This document shows, piece after piece, positions 26,630-34,909 of a stretch of 64,000 bases of DNA (the first letter of the stretch is position 1; every line of letters starts with the position of its first letter). The stretch comes from DOZZ01 sp963792655 (GTDB lineage: Bacteria > Acidobacteriota > Terriglobia > Bryobacterales > Bryobacteraceae): assembly GCA_963792655.1 (NCBI GenBank), contig CAWBWU010000009.1, positions 62,001-126,000 of the forward strand, in the 5' to 3' direction. Position numbers and translations under genes: made by a program. The notes under the pieces were generated by a model, which was given only the letters and a program-made list of their open reading frames with translations, had not been told where the DNA came from and made no database searches.

Positions 26630-28411
26630 ATGCGCGCTGGCGTGATGGTTCTACTGTTTCTCTCCTGGGGGAGTTCTTTGCCGGGTAGCGACCTGCACCT
26701 GAAAAACCGGCTAGTCGAAACCGGAACCATTACCGGCATGGCGAGTACCGCGATGCCGAAGCGCTGGCGCCAAGATTCTTCACACTTTCTGGTGCAGTTC
26801 AAAACCGAAGTCAGCAGCGACATCCTGAGTGAGTTGGCAAGACGCGGCGCAGTTGTCACGGCTGCTATACCTGACCGCGCCGTGATGGTTGCGGCGCCCG
26901 ATCAGTTCACCACTTTCGGCATGGACGTGGAGTTCGTCGGGCGGCTCTTGCCCATCGATAAGATGAGCGACCAACTCGCGGCAACGGGGCCAATTACGGC
27001 TGTCGTTGAATTCCATGCGGACGTCGATTCCACAACGGCGCGCGAGATCCTGCTGCACAGTTCGCTGCGCATCGTTTCCGACTCCGGGTTAGCGGCAAAT
27101 CATTTTCTGGTACATGGCACCCTTGCTCAACTGCACGCGCTGGCCGCTTACGACGAAGTAGCTTACGTTTTTCCGGCAGATCCTGAGTTCACGACAGGCG
27201 TTACGTTGACTGCGTGTGCGGGTGCGTTGACGCAGGGCGGCACGGTTCCGCAATATGCGCTGATCGGACATGGATGGTCTGCGTCGGCGACGGGTGAGGT
27301 CGACCTCACTTATGTATTTGGCAAACTGACGAGCAAACTCGCGGCAGATCAGCTGAAAGCTGAGATCGAGCGGGCGTTTGGCGAGTGGGCGAAGCACGCT
27401 CCGCTGCATTTTGCGGAAGGCAGCCAGGAGCACGGTCCGCGTACTATCGACATTCTGTTTGCATCCGGCGCCCATGGCGATCCGTTCGCGTTCGATGGCG
27501 CGGGTGGCATTTTGGCGCACACCTTTTATCCCGCACCGCCCAACCCTGAACCCATCGCAGGCGATATGCACTTCGATGAAGACGAAGCCTGGCACATCGG
27601 CACCAGCACCGACGTGTTCACCGTAGCTCTGCATGAAGCGGGACACGCGTTGGGACTAGGGCACTCGGACGATCCCAACTCCGTGATGTATCCCTATTAC
27701 CGCTACGGCAAACAACTCTCCGCAAGCGACATTGCCGGTATCCAAGCGCTGTATGGCAGTCAGTTGACGAGCGGAACTGTGACCACGCCTGCACCAACGA
27801 CAACCACGAGCAGCAAGCCGCCGAGTGCTCCTGCACCCGCGGCTCCGGCACTCCCGATGCTGGTCAGCATCGATACGCCATCGAGCGCGGCCGTAACGGC
27901 TACAAGCGGACAGATCAATGTTTCGGGACATGTGGTGAATGCGGCCGGCGCGGTTACGGTGACTTGGCAAACAGATCACGGCGCAACCGGTGCGGCATCC
28001 GGGACCAGCGCCTGGACAGCAGCGGCGATCCCACTCCCGGCAGGTCAAACAACCATCACGATTACCGCGACAGACATGTCGCATCGCACCGCAACTCACT
28101 CACTGCAAGTGACTCGTCAGGGCGCGCCATTGACCACCGCCGCCGCTCCCACGCTCGCGATCATCGCTCCTTCACTTTCGATCGTCGCGACGACCGCCTC
28201 GCAGATCACACTGAAAGGCACAGCAGCGTCGACCGTCGGCATCGTCGCGGTCAGTTGGCAAGCGCTGGGCGGCCGCACGGGGAATGCGACGGGAACATCA
28301 AACTGGTCCGCCGTCGTGCCGCTTTATACCGGTACGAATCCCATCAGCGTCACCGCAACAGACACGGCGGGTAACTCCCGCACGATCACGCTGACGGTGG
28401 TTCGCCAATAA
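26630..28411 (+). CDS. Secreted matrixin-like zinc metalloprotease with Ig-like tail
   Basis: A 593-residue exported protein. After a signal peptide, residues about 45-180 (FLVQFKTEVSSDILSELARR; AAIPDRAVMVAAPD) look like an inhibitory prodomain of the fervidolysin/subtilisin type. A peptidase M10-like domain follows: the zinc motif HEAGHALGLGHSDD starts at about residue 335, and SVMYPYYRYG supplies the Met-turn. A Thr/Pro linker then leads to two ~85-residue Ig-like repeats (each ending in VTRQ/VVRQ, with WTAAAIPL or WSAVVPL inside). It would degrade extracellular protein. The pairing of prodomain and protease types is unusual. Confidence 0.82.
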   Translation: MRAGVMVLLFLSWGSSLPGSDLHLKNRLVETGTITGMASTAMPKRWRQDSSHFLVQFKTEVSSDILSELARRGAVVTAAIPDRAVMVAAPDQFTTFGMDVEFVGRLLPIDKMSDQLAATGPITAVVEFHADVDSTTAREILLHSSLRIVSDSGLAANHFLVHGTLAQLHALAAYDEVAYVFPADPEFTTGVTLTACAGALTQGGTVPQYALIGHGWSASATGEVDLTYVFGKLTSKLAADQLKAEIERAFGEWAKHAPLHFAEGSQEHGPRTIDILFASGAHGDPFAFDGAGGILAHTFYPAPPNPEPIAGDMHFDEDEAWHIGTSTDVFTVALHEAGHALGLGHSDDPNSVMYPYYRYGKQLSASDIAGIQALYGSQLTSGTVTTPAPTTTTSSKPPSAPAPAAPALPMLVSIDTPSSAAVTATSGQINVSGHVVNAAGAVTVTWQTDHGATGAASGTSAWTAAAIPLPAGQTTITITATDMSHRTATHSLQVTRQGAPLTTAAAPTLAIIAPSLSIVATTASQITLKGTAASTVGIVAVSWQALGGRTGNATGTSNWSAVVPLYTGTNPISVTATDTAGNSRTITLTVVRQ

Positions 28412-28412
28412 G

Positions 28413-28937
28413 CTACGGCTTCAGTTGATACAACTCCTGAAAAGGGCCCACGGCAGGGAAGTAGCGCACAGCGCGAATGAGTTCGATGATCTGACGCACA
28501 TGCCCCAGGTCGTGCAGCGCCCACTCATTCAACAGATGATTGACGCTGACTACGCCGAACTTCACGTGGTGGCCTGAGCGTGTTCCTGCTGCAACCGGTA
28601 GCGTCCGGAGGTATTCAACGTTCGTCTCGCGCTGCTCTTCCCAATGCGCGAACGATTCTTCCGGGTCGCTGCTGGAGTACTTGCCTTCTGTCGCGTACTG
28701 CTGCTGGTCGTAGACTTCGAGCGTGGGCGAGTCCTCATCCACAATCTGCTCGATCCGATTGCGGAAGCCGTAGCCTTCTACGTGACTCAAGTGCTCGAGT
28801 ATCTCGGCGATAGACCATCGATCGGGCGCGGGCTTCCATGTCGCTTCCTCATCGGTGACGCCATCGAGCACAATGCGCAGCAGATCGGGCGTGCTGGCAA
28901 GCTGGTCGATCGCGGGCAATTCGGGTTTACGCGGCAT
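28413..28937 (-). CDS. DinB-family protein
   Basis: A 174-residue four-helix protein. Conserved points: WKPAPDRWSIAEILEHLSHV with the first metal histidine, and LLNEWALHDLGHVRQIIELI with the HxxxH-like pair near the C-terminus. DinB/YfiT proteins bind zinc or nickel with a three-histidine site and include thiol-dependent transferases and damage-inducible proteins; no substrate can be assigned. The start at 28937 lies 6 bases after the stop of the glycosylase gene, same strand, so co-transcription is likely. Confidence 0.82.
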   Translation of the reverse strand: MPRKPELPAIDQLASTPDLLRIVLDGVTDEEATWKPAPDRWSIAEILEHLSHVEGYGFRNRIEQIVDEDSPTLEVYDQQQYATEGKYSSSDPEESFAHWEEQRETNVEYLRTLPVAAGTRSGHHVKFGVVSVNHLLNEWALHDLGHVRQIIELIRAVRYFPAVGPFQELYQLKP

Positions 28938-28942
28938 CCACT

Positions 28943-29551
28943 TCAGGTTATACGGGCGCGGCTGACGAAGCGGTTGCCCTCGATCAGAAAACGCAGCGGC
29001 CAGTCTTTGCATTGCGAAATACCGACTCGCGGTGTCACGGTCACGGAAAACGGCTGCGTGTCTTTGGGATGTTCGACCGTCAGGGTGCCGCGTGTGATGT
29101 CCACGCCGTTCAGGCCACGAGTGATCCCGAGAGCGCGCGTCAGCCTTCCGGGACCGGACGCAAGATCTTCGACTCGCCGCGCAGCGGGCCGCCGCTCTTG
29201 CATAACATCGATACCCGCGACCGGTTCCAGCGCGCGCAGCAGAACGCATCCGGCTTTGCCTTCCGGCTCGCACACGATGTTCAGACATTCATGCATGCCG
29301 TAGATCAGATACACGTACGCGTGACCCGGCGGCCCGAAGATGACACGCGTGCGGCCGGTCACTCCACGCGAGGAGTGCGCGGCAAGATCATCTCCGCCCA
29401 GGTACGCTTCGGTTTCGACAATACGGCCTGCCGTCTCGCCGTGCACCAGGACTTTCCCGAGCAGGTCCCGTGCGACCAGTTCGGTCTTGCGCAGATAAAA
29501 GCTCCGCGGGAGCGTCGAGTACACACCCACTAATTTACCGGGGCCGTACAT
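28943..29551 (-). CDS. DNA-3-methyladenine glycosylase (AAG/MPG type)
   Basis: Removes alkylated purines in base excision repair. The ~200-residue sequence shows LPRSFYLRKTELVARDLLGK, GRIVETEAYLGGDDLAAHS with the catalytic glutamate, and HAYVYLIYGMHECLNIVCE. These are hallmarks of the AAG family. The start is placed at ATG 29551, but GTGs at 29530 or 29524 are plausible, since the divergent thpR gene starts only 8 bases away. Followed by DinB: both could belong to alkylation or damage response, which is inference. Confidence 0.9.
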   Translation of the reverse strand: MYGPGKLVGVYSTLPRSFYLRKTELVARDLLGKVLVHGETAGRIVETEAYLGGDDLAAHSSRGVTGRTRVIFGPPGHAYVYLIYGMHECLNIVCEPEGKAGCVLLRALEPVAGIDVMQERRPAARRVEDLASGPGRLTRALGITRGLNGVDITRGTLTVEHPKDTQPFSVTVTPRVGISQCKDWPLRFLIEGNRFVSRARIT

Positions 29552-29558
29552 TGAAAGA

Positions 29559-30113
29559 GTGCGTCTCTTCACAGGCATCGCGGTCGACTGGCAACTCTTC
29601 GGCGCGGCCGCGCCGTCGCTGCGGGAATTCGCGAGCGTGCAGGGAATGCGATTCACGCAGCCCGGCAATCTGCACGTCACGTTGAAATTCATCGGCTCGC
29701 AACCCGACGAACAGATTCCGGCGATTACCAGTGCGCTCGCAGCAGTGAAAGCAAGCGCGTTCGAAATCAAGGTCAGAGGCCTGGGCTTCTTCCCTTCGCG
29801 AGGGCCGGCCAGCGTGTTCTGGGCGGGCGCGGAGGGCGGTCACGCACTGCCGGCGCTGGCGCAGGCAATTGAAGACGCACTCGTAACTCTCGGGATCGCT
29901 CGCGAAACACGCCCGTTTCACCCGCATATCACGCTCGCCAGGGCGGGGCGTTCTGCGAAGCCAACCAGCGCGCGCACTTTGCCCGCATCTGCCGGCACCG
30001 AGTTCGGCAGTTTTCTGGCCCGTGAGTTTCATCTGTATGAAAGCCGCCCAGTTGCAGGCGGAAGCGAGTATCGCAAGCTCGCCAGTTACGCGTTACAAAA
30101 CCCAGTACACTGA
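29559..30113 (+). CDS. thpR: RNA 2',3'-cyclic phosphodiesterase (LigT/ThpR)
   Basis: A 184-residue 2H phosphoesterase that opens 2',3'-cyclic phosphate ends of RNA. The two catalytic HxT/S motifs are visible: NLHVTLKFIG at about residue 37 and FHPHITLARAG at about residue 123. The N-terminal RLFTGIAVD is typical. It starts at GTG 29559 and is followed by plsY after 6 bases, so it probably heads the plsY-gpsA transcript although the functions differ. Confidence 0.9.
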   Translation: MRLFTGIAVDWQLFGAAAPSLREFASVQGMRFTQPGNLHVTLKFIGSQPDEQIPAITSALAAVKASAFEIKVRGLGFFPSRGPASVFWAGAEGGHALPALAQAIEDALVTLGIARETRPFHPHITLARAGRSAKPTSARTLPASAGTEFGSFLAREFHLYESRPVAGGSEYRKLASYALQNPVH

Positions 30114-30119
30114 TTCTCT

Positions 30120-30728
30120 GTGATTGCGTTCCTGGCGCTTGTGGCCGCTTACTTCATCGGCGCCATCCCTTTCGGTTTTCTCCTGGTTCGCATGATGACG
30201 GGCAGCGATGTGCGCGCTGCGGGCAGCGGCAATATCGGCGCCACGAACGTGCTGCGCACTACCGGGCCGCTTGCCGGCGTGCTCACGCTCATTCTCGACA
30301 TCGCCAAGGGTTACCTTGCCGTGTGGCTTGCTTCGAAACTAACGCACGCTGATGTGCTTTGGACCAGCGCCGCGGCGCTCGCGGTCATGGCCGGACATGC
30401 CTTCCCGGTGTTTCTGAAATTTCACGGTGGCAAAGCCGTGGCCAGCTTCATCGGGGCCTTTGCGTTCCTAACGCCTGCTGCGCTCTTCGCGGTGCTCCTG
30501 GTATTTGTGGTGATCGTCTGGTCCACGCGCTTCATCTCGCTTGGGTCGATCGTTGCTGCTGGCACCTTTCCGCTGGCGGTGTGGTTGATTGAGCACCCGT
30601 TGTGGCCAGTGGAAGTGGCCGCGCTGGTTGCCGGCTTTTTCGTTGTGTGGCGGCATCGCGCAAACATCGAACGTCTCCGCGCGGGCAATGAAAATCTGTT
30701 TCGGTTGAGCAGCCGTCGCCGCGCATGA
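30120..30728 (+). CDS. plsY: Glycerol-3-phosphate acyltransferase PlsY
   Basis: Integral membrane enzyme transferring the acyl group of acyl-phosphate to glycerol-3-phosphate, the first step of phospholipid synthesis. The 202 residues have about six membrane segments with the three PlsY motifs: GAIPFGFLL, GSGNIGATNVLRT, and GHAFPVFLKFHGGKAVAS. Start is GTG. It overlaps gpsA by four bases (ATGA), which couples the supplier of glycerol-3-phosphate to its consumer. Confidence 0.94.
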   Translation: MIAFLALVAAYFIGAIPFGFLLVRMMTGSDVRAAGSGNIGATNVLRTTGPLAGVLTLILDIAKGYLAVWLASKLTHADVLWTSAAALAVMAGHAFPVFLKFHGGKAVASFIGAFAFLTPAALFAVLLVFVVIVWSTRFISLGSIVAAGTFPLAVWLIEHPLWPVEVAALVAGFFVVWRHRANIERLRAGNENLFRLSSRRRA

Positions 30729-31714
30729 AGCGCCTGGCAATCGTCGGCGGAGGAAGCTGGGGCACCGCGCTCGCCATCGCACTCGCTCCCCGGTTCGCTT
30801 CTACAAGTCTGTGGGTTCACGACGCGGCGCGTGCCGGCCGCTTCGAACAAACGCGCGTCAACGAAACCTATCTTCCTGGCTTCGCGCTCCCGGGGTCAGT
30901 GCAGGTCACCTCACACGTGCAAACGGCCTTACACTCCGCTGATGCTGTCGTGCTCGTAACGCCATCCCACCATTTGCGCGAGATCTTCACGCAGGCGTTG
31001 CCCTATCTGCCTCGCGAGGTAACGATCGTTAGCGCCGTCAAGGGCATCGAGAACGGAACTCTACTCCGCATGACCGAGGTACTGCACAGCGTCGGCGGCG
31101 TACGGCCCATCGCTGTCTTGTCGGGTCCTTCGTTCGCGCGGGAAGTGGCCGCAGGCAAACCCGTCGCGATGGTCGCCGCCTCCCAGGTGGAAGGTCTCGC
31201 CGAGATTGTACAGAACGCGTTCTCGACAGCATCGTTGCGTATCTATGCCAGTGCTGACGTCATTGGCGTAGAAATGGGGGGCGCGTTGAAGAACGTGATC
31301 GCACTGGCGGCTGGTGTTGCTACTGGCCTCGGTCTCGGCCACAGTTCGCTCGCGGCCCTCATCACACGCGGGTTAGCTGAAATGACGCGTGTTTCGCTCG
31401 CGCTTGGCGCGTCCGCCGCAACGCTGAGCGGCCTCACCGGTTTAGGCGATCTTGTCTTGACCTGTACCGGTGAACTGAGTCGCAACCGCCAGGTCGGACT
31501 CGAGCTGGCGAAGGGCCGGTCGATCGCAGAGATCACTGCCTCCATGCGGATGGTTGCCGAGGGCGTGAAGACAACGGCTTCCGCGATGGGGCTCGCGCGC
31601 CGTTTGGGAATTGAAATGCCGATTGCGGAGCAGATGGAGGCCGTCCTCAATGGCAAACGTGCTGCGCCCGACGCTCTGCGCTTGCTAATGGAACGGCGCC
31701 TGAAGGAAGAATAG
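30725..31714 (+). CDS. gpsA: NAD(P)-dependent glycerol-3-phosphate dehydrogenase
   Basis: Reduces dihydroxyacetone phosphate to glycerol-3-phosphate for membrane lipids. In 329 residues: Rossmann motif GGGSWGTALAIALAPRF, SAVKGIENGT, GPSFAREVAAGKPVAM, and the active-site segment EMGGALKNVIALAAGVATG with the catalytic lysine, then GLTGLGDLVLTC. Length is standard. It overlaps plsY upstream and is followed after two bases by an ECF sigma factor gene. Confidence 0.95.
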   Translation: MKRLAIVGGGSWGTALAIALAPRFASTSLWVHDAARAGRFEQTRVNETYLPGFALPGSVQVTSHVQTALHSADAVVLVTPSHHLREIFTQALPYLPREVTIVSAVKGIENGTLLRMTEVLHSVGGVRPIAVLSGPSFAREVAAGKPVAMVAASQVEGLAEIVQNAFSTASLRIYASADVIGVEMGGALKNVIALAAGVATGLGLGHSSLAALITRGLAEMTRVSLALGASAATLSGLTGLGDLVLTCTGELSRNRQVGLELAKGRSIAEITASMRMVAEGVKTTASAMGLARRLGIEMPIAEQMEAVLNGKRAAPDALRLLMERRLKEE

Positions 31715-31716
31715 AA

Positions 31717-32349
31717 ATGCAAGGTGCAGGAGTGCCGAAACATTTGCCTCAGCAAGGGGTTAGCAGTGATATGGGGGCTGCGGCGGCTCTGGATCTCGAT
31801 GCGCAGTTGATGCTGCAGGTGAAGAGCGGCGACGACGCCAGTTTTGGCGTGCTGCTCGAGAAACATCGCGTGCCGGTGATGAACTTTGTATACCGCATGA
31901 CACAGAATCGTGCGGTCGCGGAAGAGTTGGCCCAGGAAGTGTTCCTGCGCGTGTACCGTTCGCGGCAAAGTTATGAGCCGACGGCAAAATTCACCACCTG
32001 GCTGTTCCGGATCGCGACCCATCTGGCGCTCAACTCACTACGAAACGGAAAGAACGAGAAGCTGCAGGAGCGTCTGGATGACCCGCGCGAAGGTGCGCCG
32101 GCTTTGCAGCTTTCCGACCACGGTCCGACGGCGGAGCAGACTCTGGTCAGCACTGTAAAACGGGACGAGGTCCGGCAAGCCATCGCCGCGCTGCCGGGGA
32201 ACCAGCGTGCGGCGGTATTGATGCATAAGTACGAAGAGATGGAGTATGCGCAAATCGCGCGCGCGTTGTCTTGTTCGGAATCGGCTGTGAAGTCGCTTTT
32301 GTTCCGAGCTTATGAAACGCTGCGCGCCCGGCTTGCGCATATGGCATAG
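31717..32349 (+). CDS. ECF RNA polymerase sigma factor
   Basis: A 210-residue sigma-70 family factor with region 2 (FGVLLEKHRVPVMNFVYRMT; LAQEVFLRVYRSRQSYEP; TWLFRIATHLALNSLRN) and region 4 (IAALPGNQRAAVLMHKYEEM; QIARALSCSESAVKSLLFRA). There is no region 3, as expected for the extracytoplasmic-function group. The first ~25 residues are not conserved; an internal ATG at 31771 is an alternative start. The next gene, 9 bases on, is a single-pass membrane protein in the position of an anti-sigma factor. Confidence 0.88.
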   Translation: MQGAGVPKHLPQQGVSSDMGAAAALDLDAQLMLQVKSGDDASFGVLLEKHRVPVMNFVYRMTQNRAVAEELAQEVFLRVYRSRQSYEPTAKFTTWLFRIATHLALNSLRNGKNEKLQERLDDPREGAPALQLSDHGPTAEQTLVSTVKRDEVRQAIAALPGNQRAAVLMHKYEEMEYAQIARALSCSESAVKSLLFRAYETLRARLAHMA

Positions 32350-32358
32350 GGGTTGTCG

Positions 32359-32841
32359 ATGCGGAACGATAAAAAACTGTCGTGGGTCCCCGGCGCCGCG
32401 AACGGCAAGTGGACACCCGAAGATCGCGCGCAATTTGAACAGGATTCGCAGGAAGGACTGAACACGGCGAAGTTACTCGAAGATCAGCAGCGGCTTTGGA
32501 AGCTTCTCGATTCCTGGGAGGCTCCGCCGGTCAGCAGCGATTTCGATCGTAAGCTCTATCGCCGCATCGAGGCTGCGCAAGCTGCGCCTTGGTATTCACG
32601 GGCGATAGAGTCATTGCGCCTGCGTCCGCTGCAGCCTGCGGTGCCGCTGGCGCTCGCGACTGTGTTGGTCTTTACCGGTCTGGTGGTGGATCGTTCGCGG
32701 ACGGCGCACACCAGCAGCAACACAACGGGCGTACCGATCGTGTCGGTCAATGATGCGGATCAGATTGAGAATAGTTTGAACGATCTGCAGTTGTTACAGG
32801 TGTATGCTGAACCGTCTACGCCATCTTCACACTCGATGTAA
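32359..32841 (+). CDS. Membrane protein, putative anti-sigma factor
   Basis: About 160 residues: a charged cytoplasmic part (WTPEDRAQFEQDSQEGLNTA; LWKLLDSWEAPPVSSDFDRK), one membrane span (PLALATVLVFTGLVV, about residue 100), and a short periplasmic tail (VSVNDADQIENSLNDLQLLQ). No HxxxCxxC zinc anti-sigma motif is present. The topology and position after an ECF sigma gene make a regulatory partner likely, but this is inference. The ATG at 32359 has GGGG six bases upstream. Confidence 0.7.
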   Translation: MRNDKKLSWVPGAANGKWTPEDRAQFEQDSQEGLNTAKLLEDQQRLWKLLDSWEAPPVSSDFDRKLYRRIEAAQAAPWYSRAIESLRLRPLQPAVPLALATVLVFTGLVVDRSRTAHTSSNTTGVPIVSVNDADQIENSLNDLQLLQVYAEPSTPSSHSM

Positions 32842-33405
32842 ATGAGGAAAGCCGCTGCATTCTCGGTTCTGTTCGCCGCCTTGATCGCTCCGGCGTTTGC
32901 GCAGAAGGGCGCGCATTCTGCTGTGTCCAAGCCTGCTCAGCAGCCAAAGGCCAGCCATCCGTCGCATGGATTCCCCTCGCCTGGTCCGCGTCTGCCGAGT
33001 GCGGCGGACAGCATCGAGCGGTTACAGAAGATGTCGGTTGACGAACGCAAACGCGCGCTGCAGGATTTGCCCGAGCGGCGGCAGCAGCAGATTGTGACCA
33101 AGCTCGATCAGCTCGACCACATGGACCCGCAGAAACGCGAGAAGCTTCTCGACCGGTACAAGCGGTTTCAGCAGTTGCCAATCGAGAAGCAGCAGACGAT
33201 CCGCGAAGTCGGCCGCGATCTACAGCAGCTCCCTGATGACCGGCGGCCCGTCGTACGCAACACGATGAACCACATGCGGCAATTGCCTGAGGAAGAGCGG
33301 AATCAGCGCATCAACAATCCGCGCTTCATCGAGCGCTTCTCGCCCGTGGAGTTAGATATCATCCGGCGCGGCGCGTCCATCGGCCCCGATAACTTCGCGC
33401 CCTAG
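32842..33405 (+). CDS. DUF3106-type exported helical protein
   Basis: A 187-residue protein beginning on the base after the preceding stop. Signal peptide KAAAFSVLFAALIAPAFAQ, then a Pro/His/Ser-rich linker, then repeated helical units built on LQDLPERRQQQ, RYKRFQQLPIEKQQTIRE and MRQLPEEERNQRI. These LP-x-E repeats are typical of DUF3106. Similar proteins are found next to ECF sigma/anti-sigma genes in Acidobacteria and Proteobacteria, so a periplasmic sensor or effector of that sigma system is plausible. Confidence 0.8.
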   Translation: MRKAAAFSVLFAALIAPAFAQKGAHSAVSKPAQQPKASHPSHGFPSPGPRLPSAADSIERLQKMSVDERKRALQDLPERRQQQIVTKLDQLDHMDPQKREKLLDRYKRFQQLPIEKQQTIREVGRDLQQLPDDRRPVVRNTMNHMRQLPEEERNQRINNPRFIERFSPVELDIIRRGASIGPDNFAP

Positions 33406-33478
33406 CTCTGCGCTCCGTCAAGTCCGCGTCTCTCTCAGCGCTACGATAGCGCCGCACCTGATCTGGTACGGTGAATCA

Positions 33479-34909
33479 ATGGTCTTTTCCGAATCGTTCT
33501 TCGCCCGGCAGTTCGGGCTTGAAGTACGAAATCTAGATAGTTATCTTGCTGAAGCACTCGATCAGGGCGGGGATTATGCCGACCTCTATTTCGAATATCA
33601 GGCAACCACACAGATCGGAATTGACGAAGGTATTGTCAAGGTAGCCACACAAGGCGTGTCTCTCGGCGTCGGCGTGCGTGTCATCGCGGGTGAGCGCACG
33701 GGCTATGCGTACAGCGACGATCTGAGTCCGAACAAGATCCGCGAAGCCGCACGTGTCGCTGCGCGGATTGCACACGGCCCCGCGAAAGTTGAGAAAGCGC
33801 CGCTGCACGAAGGCGCACGCCGCAATCTTTATCCGGTCCTGACCGCGCCCACGGAAACTGGCTTTGCGGCCCGCGTCGAACTTGTGAAGCGCGCGGAAAA
33901 GGCAGCGCGCGCCTACGACCCCCGCGTGTTTCAGGTGCAGGCCAACTATGCCGACAGTCTGCGTCATGTACTCATCGCGAACAGCGACGGTGTCTTGAAC
34001 TTCGACCGGCAGCCGATGGCGCGCCTGGGCGTCTCTGCATTGGCGCGCCATGGCGGCAGCCCGCAGAGCGGTTTTGCAGGCGGCGGTGGACGCGTTGAGC
34101 TCGACTACTTTCTTACGGAAAAGACTCCGGAACACTTTGCGGCCGAAGCAGCGCGTCAGGCCATCGTGCAACTCGAAGCAGTCGACGCTCCGGCCGGCGA
34201 TAGCGTGGTTGTGCTTGGGCCCGGCTGGCCCGGCGTGCTGTTGCATGAAGCCGTGGGGCATGGTCTTGAAGCCGACTTCAATCGCAAAGGCACCTCCGCG
34301 TTCAGCGGGCGCGTTGGCCAGGAGGTGGCAAGCCCGCTCTGCACCATCGTTGACGATGGCACCATCGCCAGCCGCCGCGGCTCTCTGAATGTCGACGATG
34401 AAGGCAATGAGACGCAGCGCAACGTGCTGATCGAAAACGGCGTGTTGCGTGGGTATCTGCAAGACCAGTTGTCGAGCCGCCTGACCCGCACTGCACCGAC
34501 CGGTAACGGACGCCGCGAGAGTTACGAGCATATTCCGATGCCACGCATGACCAACACGTTCATGCTGCCCGGCGAAAGCGATCCCGAAGAGATCATCCGC
34601 TCCGTGCCGAAGGGTCTCTACTGCGCCAACTTCGGCGGCGGGCAGGTAGACATCACGAGCGGCAACTTCGTGTTCTCCGCGATGGAGAGTTACCTCATCG
34701 AAGATGGCAAGATCACGCGCCCGGTGCGCAATGCAACGTTGATCGGTAACGGCCCTGAAGCGTTGCGCTACGTCAGCATGGTGGGCAACGATCTTCGGCT
34801 CGATGAGGGCATCGGTATCTGCGGCAAAGAAGGTCAAAGCGTGCCGGTGGGCGTCGGCATTCCAACGGTTCGCGTGGACCACATGACCGTCGGGGGCACT
34901 GCGCGATGA
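33479..34909 (+). CDS. tldD: TldD metalloprotease subunit
   Basis: The 476-residue catalytic subunit of the TldD/TldE cytoplasmic metalloprotease, which trims peptides and matures some peptide natural products and toxins. The zinc motif LLHEAVGHGLEADFNRKGTS lies at about residue 257, and RESYEHIPMPRMTNTFMLPG is a conserved family segment. The ATG at 33479 is used. It overlaps tldE by four bases, so both subunits are co-translated. Confidence 0.94.
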   Translation: MVFSESFFARQFGLEVRNLDSYLAEALDQGGDYADLYFEYQATTQIGIDEGIVKVATQGVSLGVGVRVIAGERTGYAYSDDLSPNKIREAARVAARIAHGPAKVEKAPLHEGARRNLYPVLTAPTETGFAARVELVKRAEKAARAYDPRVFQVQANYADSLRHVLIANSDGVLNFDRQPMARLGVSALARHGGSPQSGFAGGGGRVELDYFLTEKTPEHFAAEAARQAIVQLEAVDAPAGDSVVVLGPGWPGVLLHEAVGHGLEADFNRKGTSAFSGRVGQEVASPLCTIVDDGTIASRRGSLNVDDEGNETQRNVLIENGVLRGYLQDQLSSRLTRTAPTGNGRRESYEHIPMPRMTNTFMLPGESDPEEIIRSVPKGLYCANFGGGQVDITSGNFVFSAMESYLIEDGKITRPVRNATLIGNGPEALRYVSMVGNDLRLDEGIGICGKEGQSVPVGVGIPTVRVDHMTVGGTAR

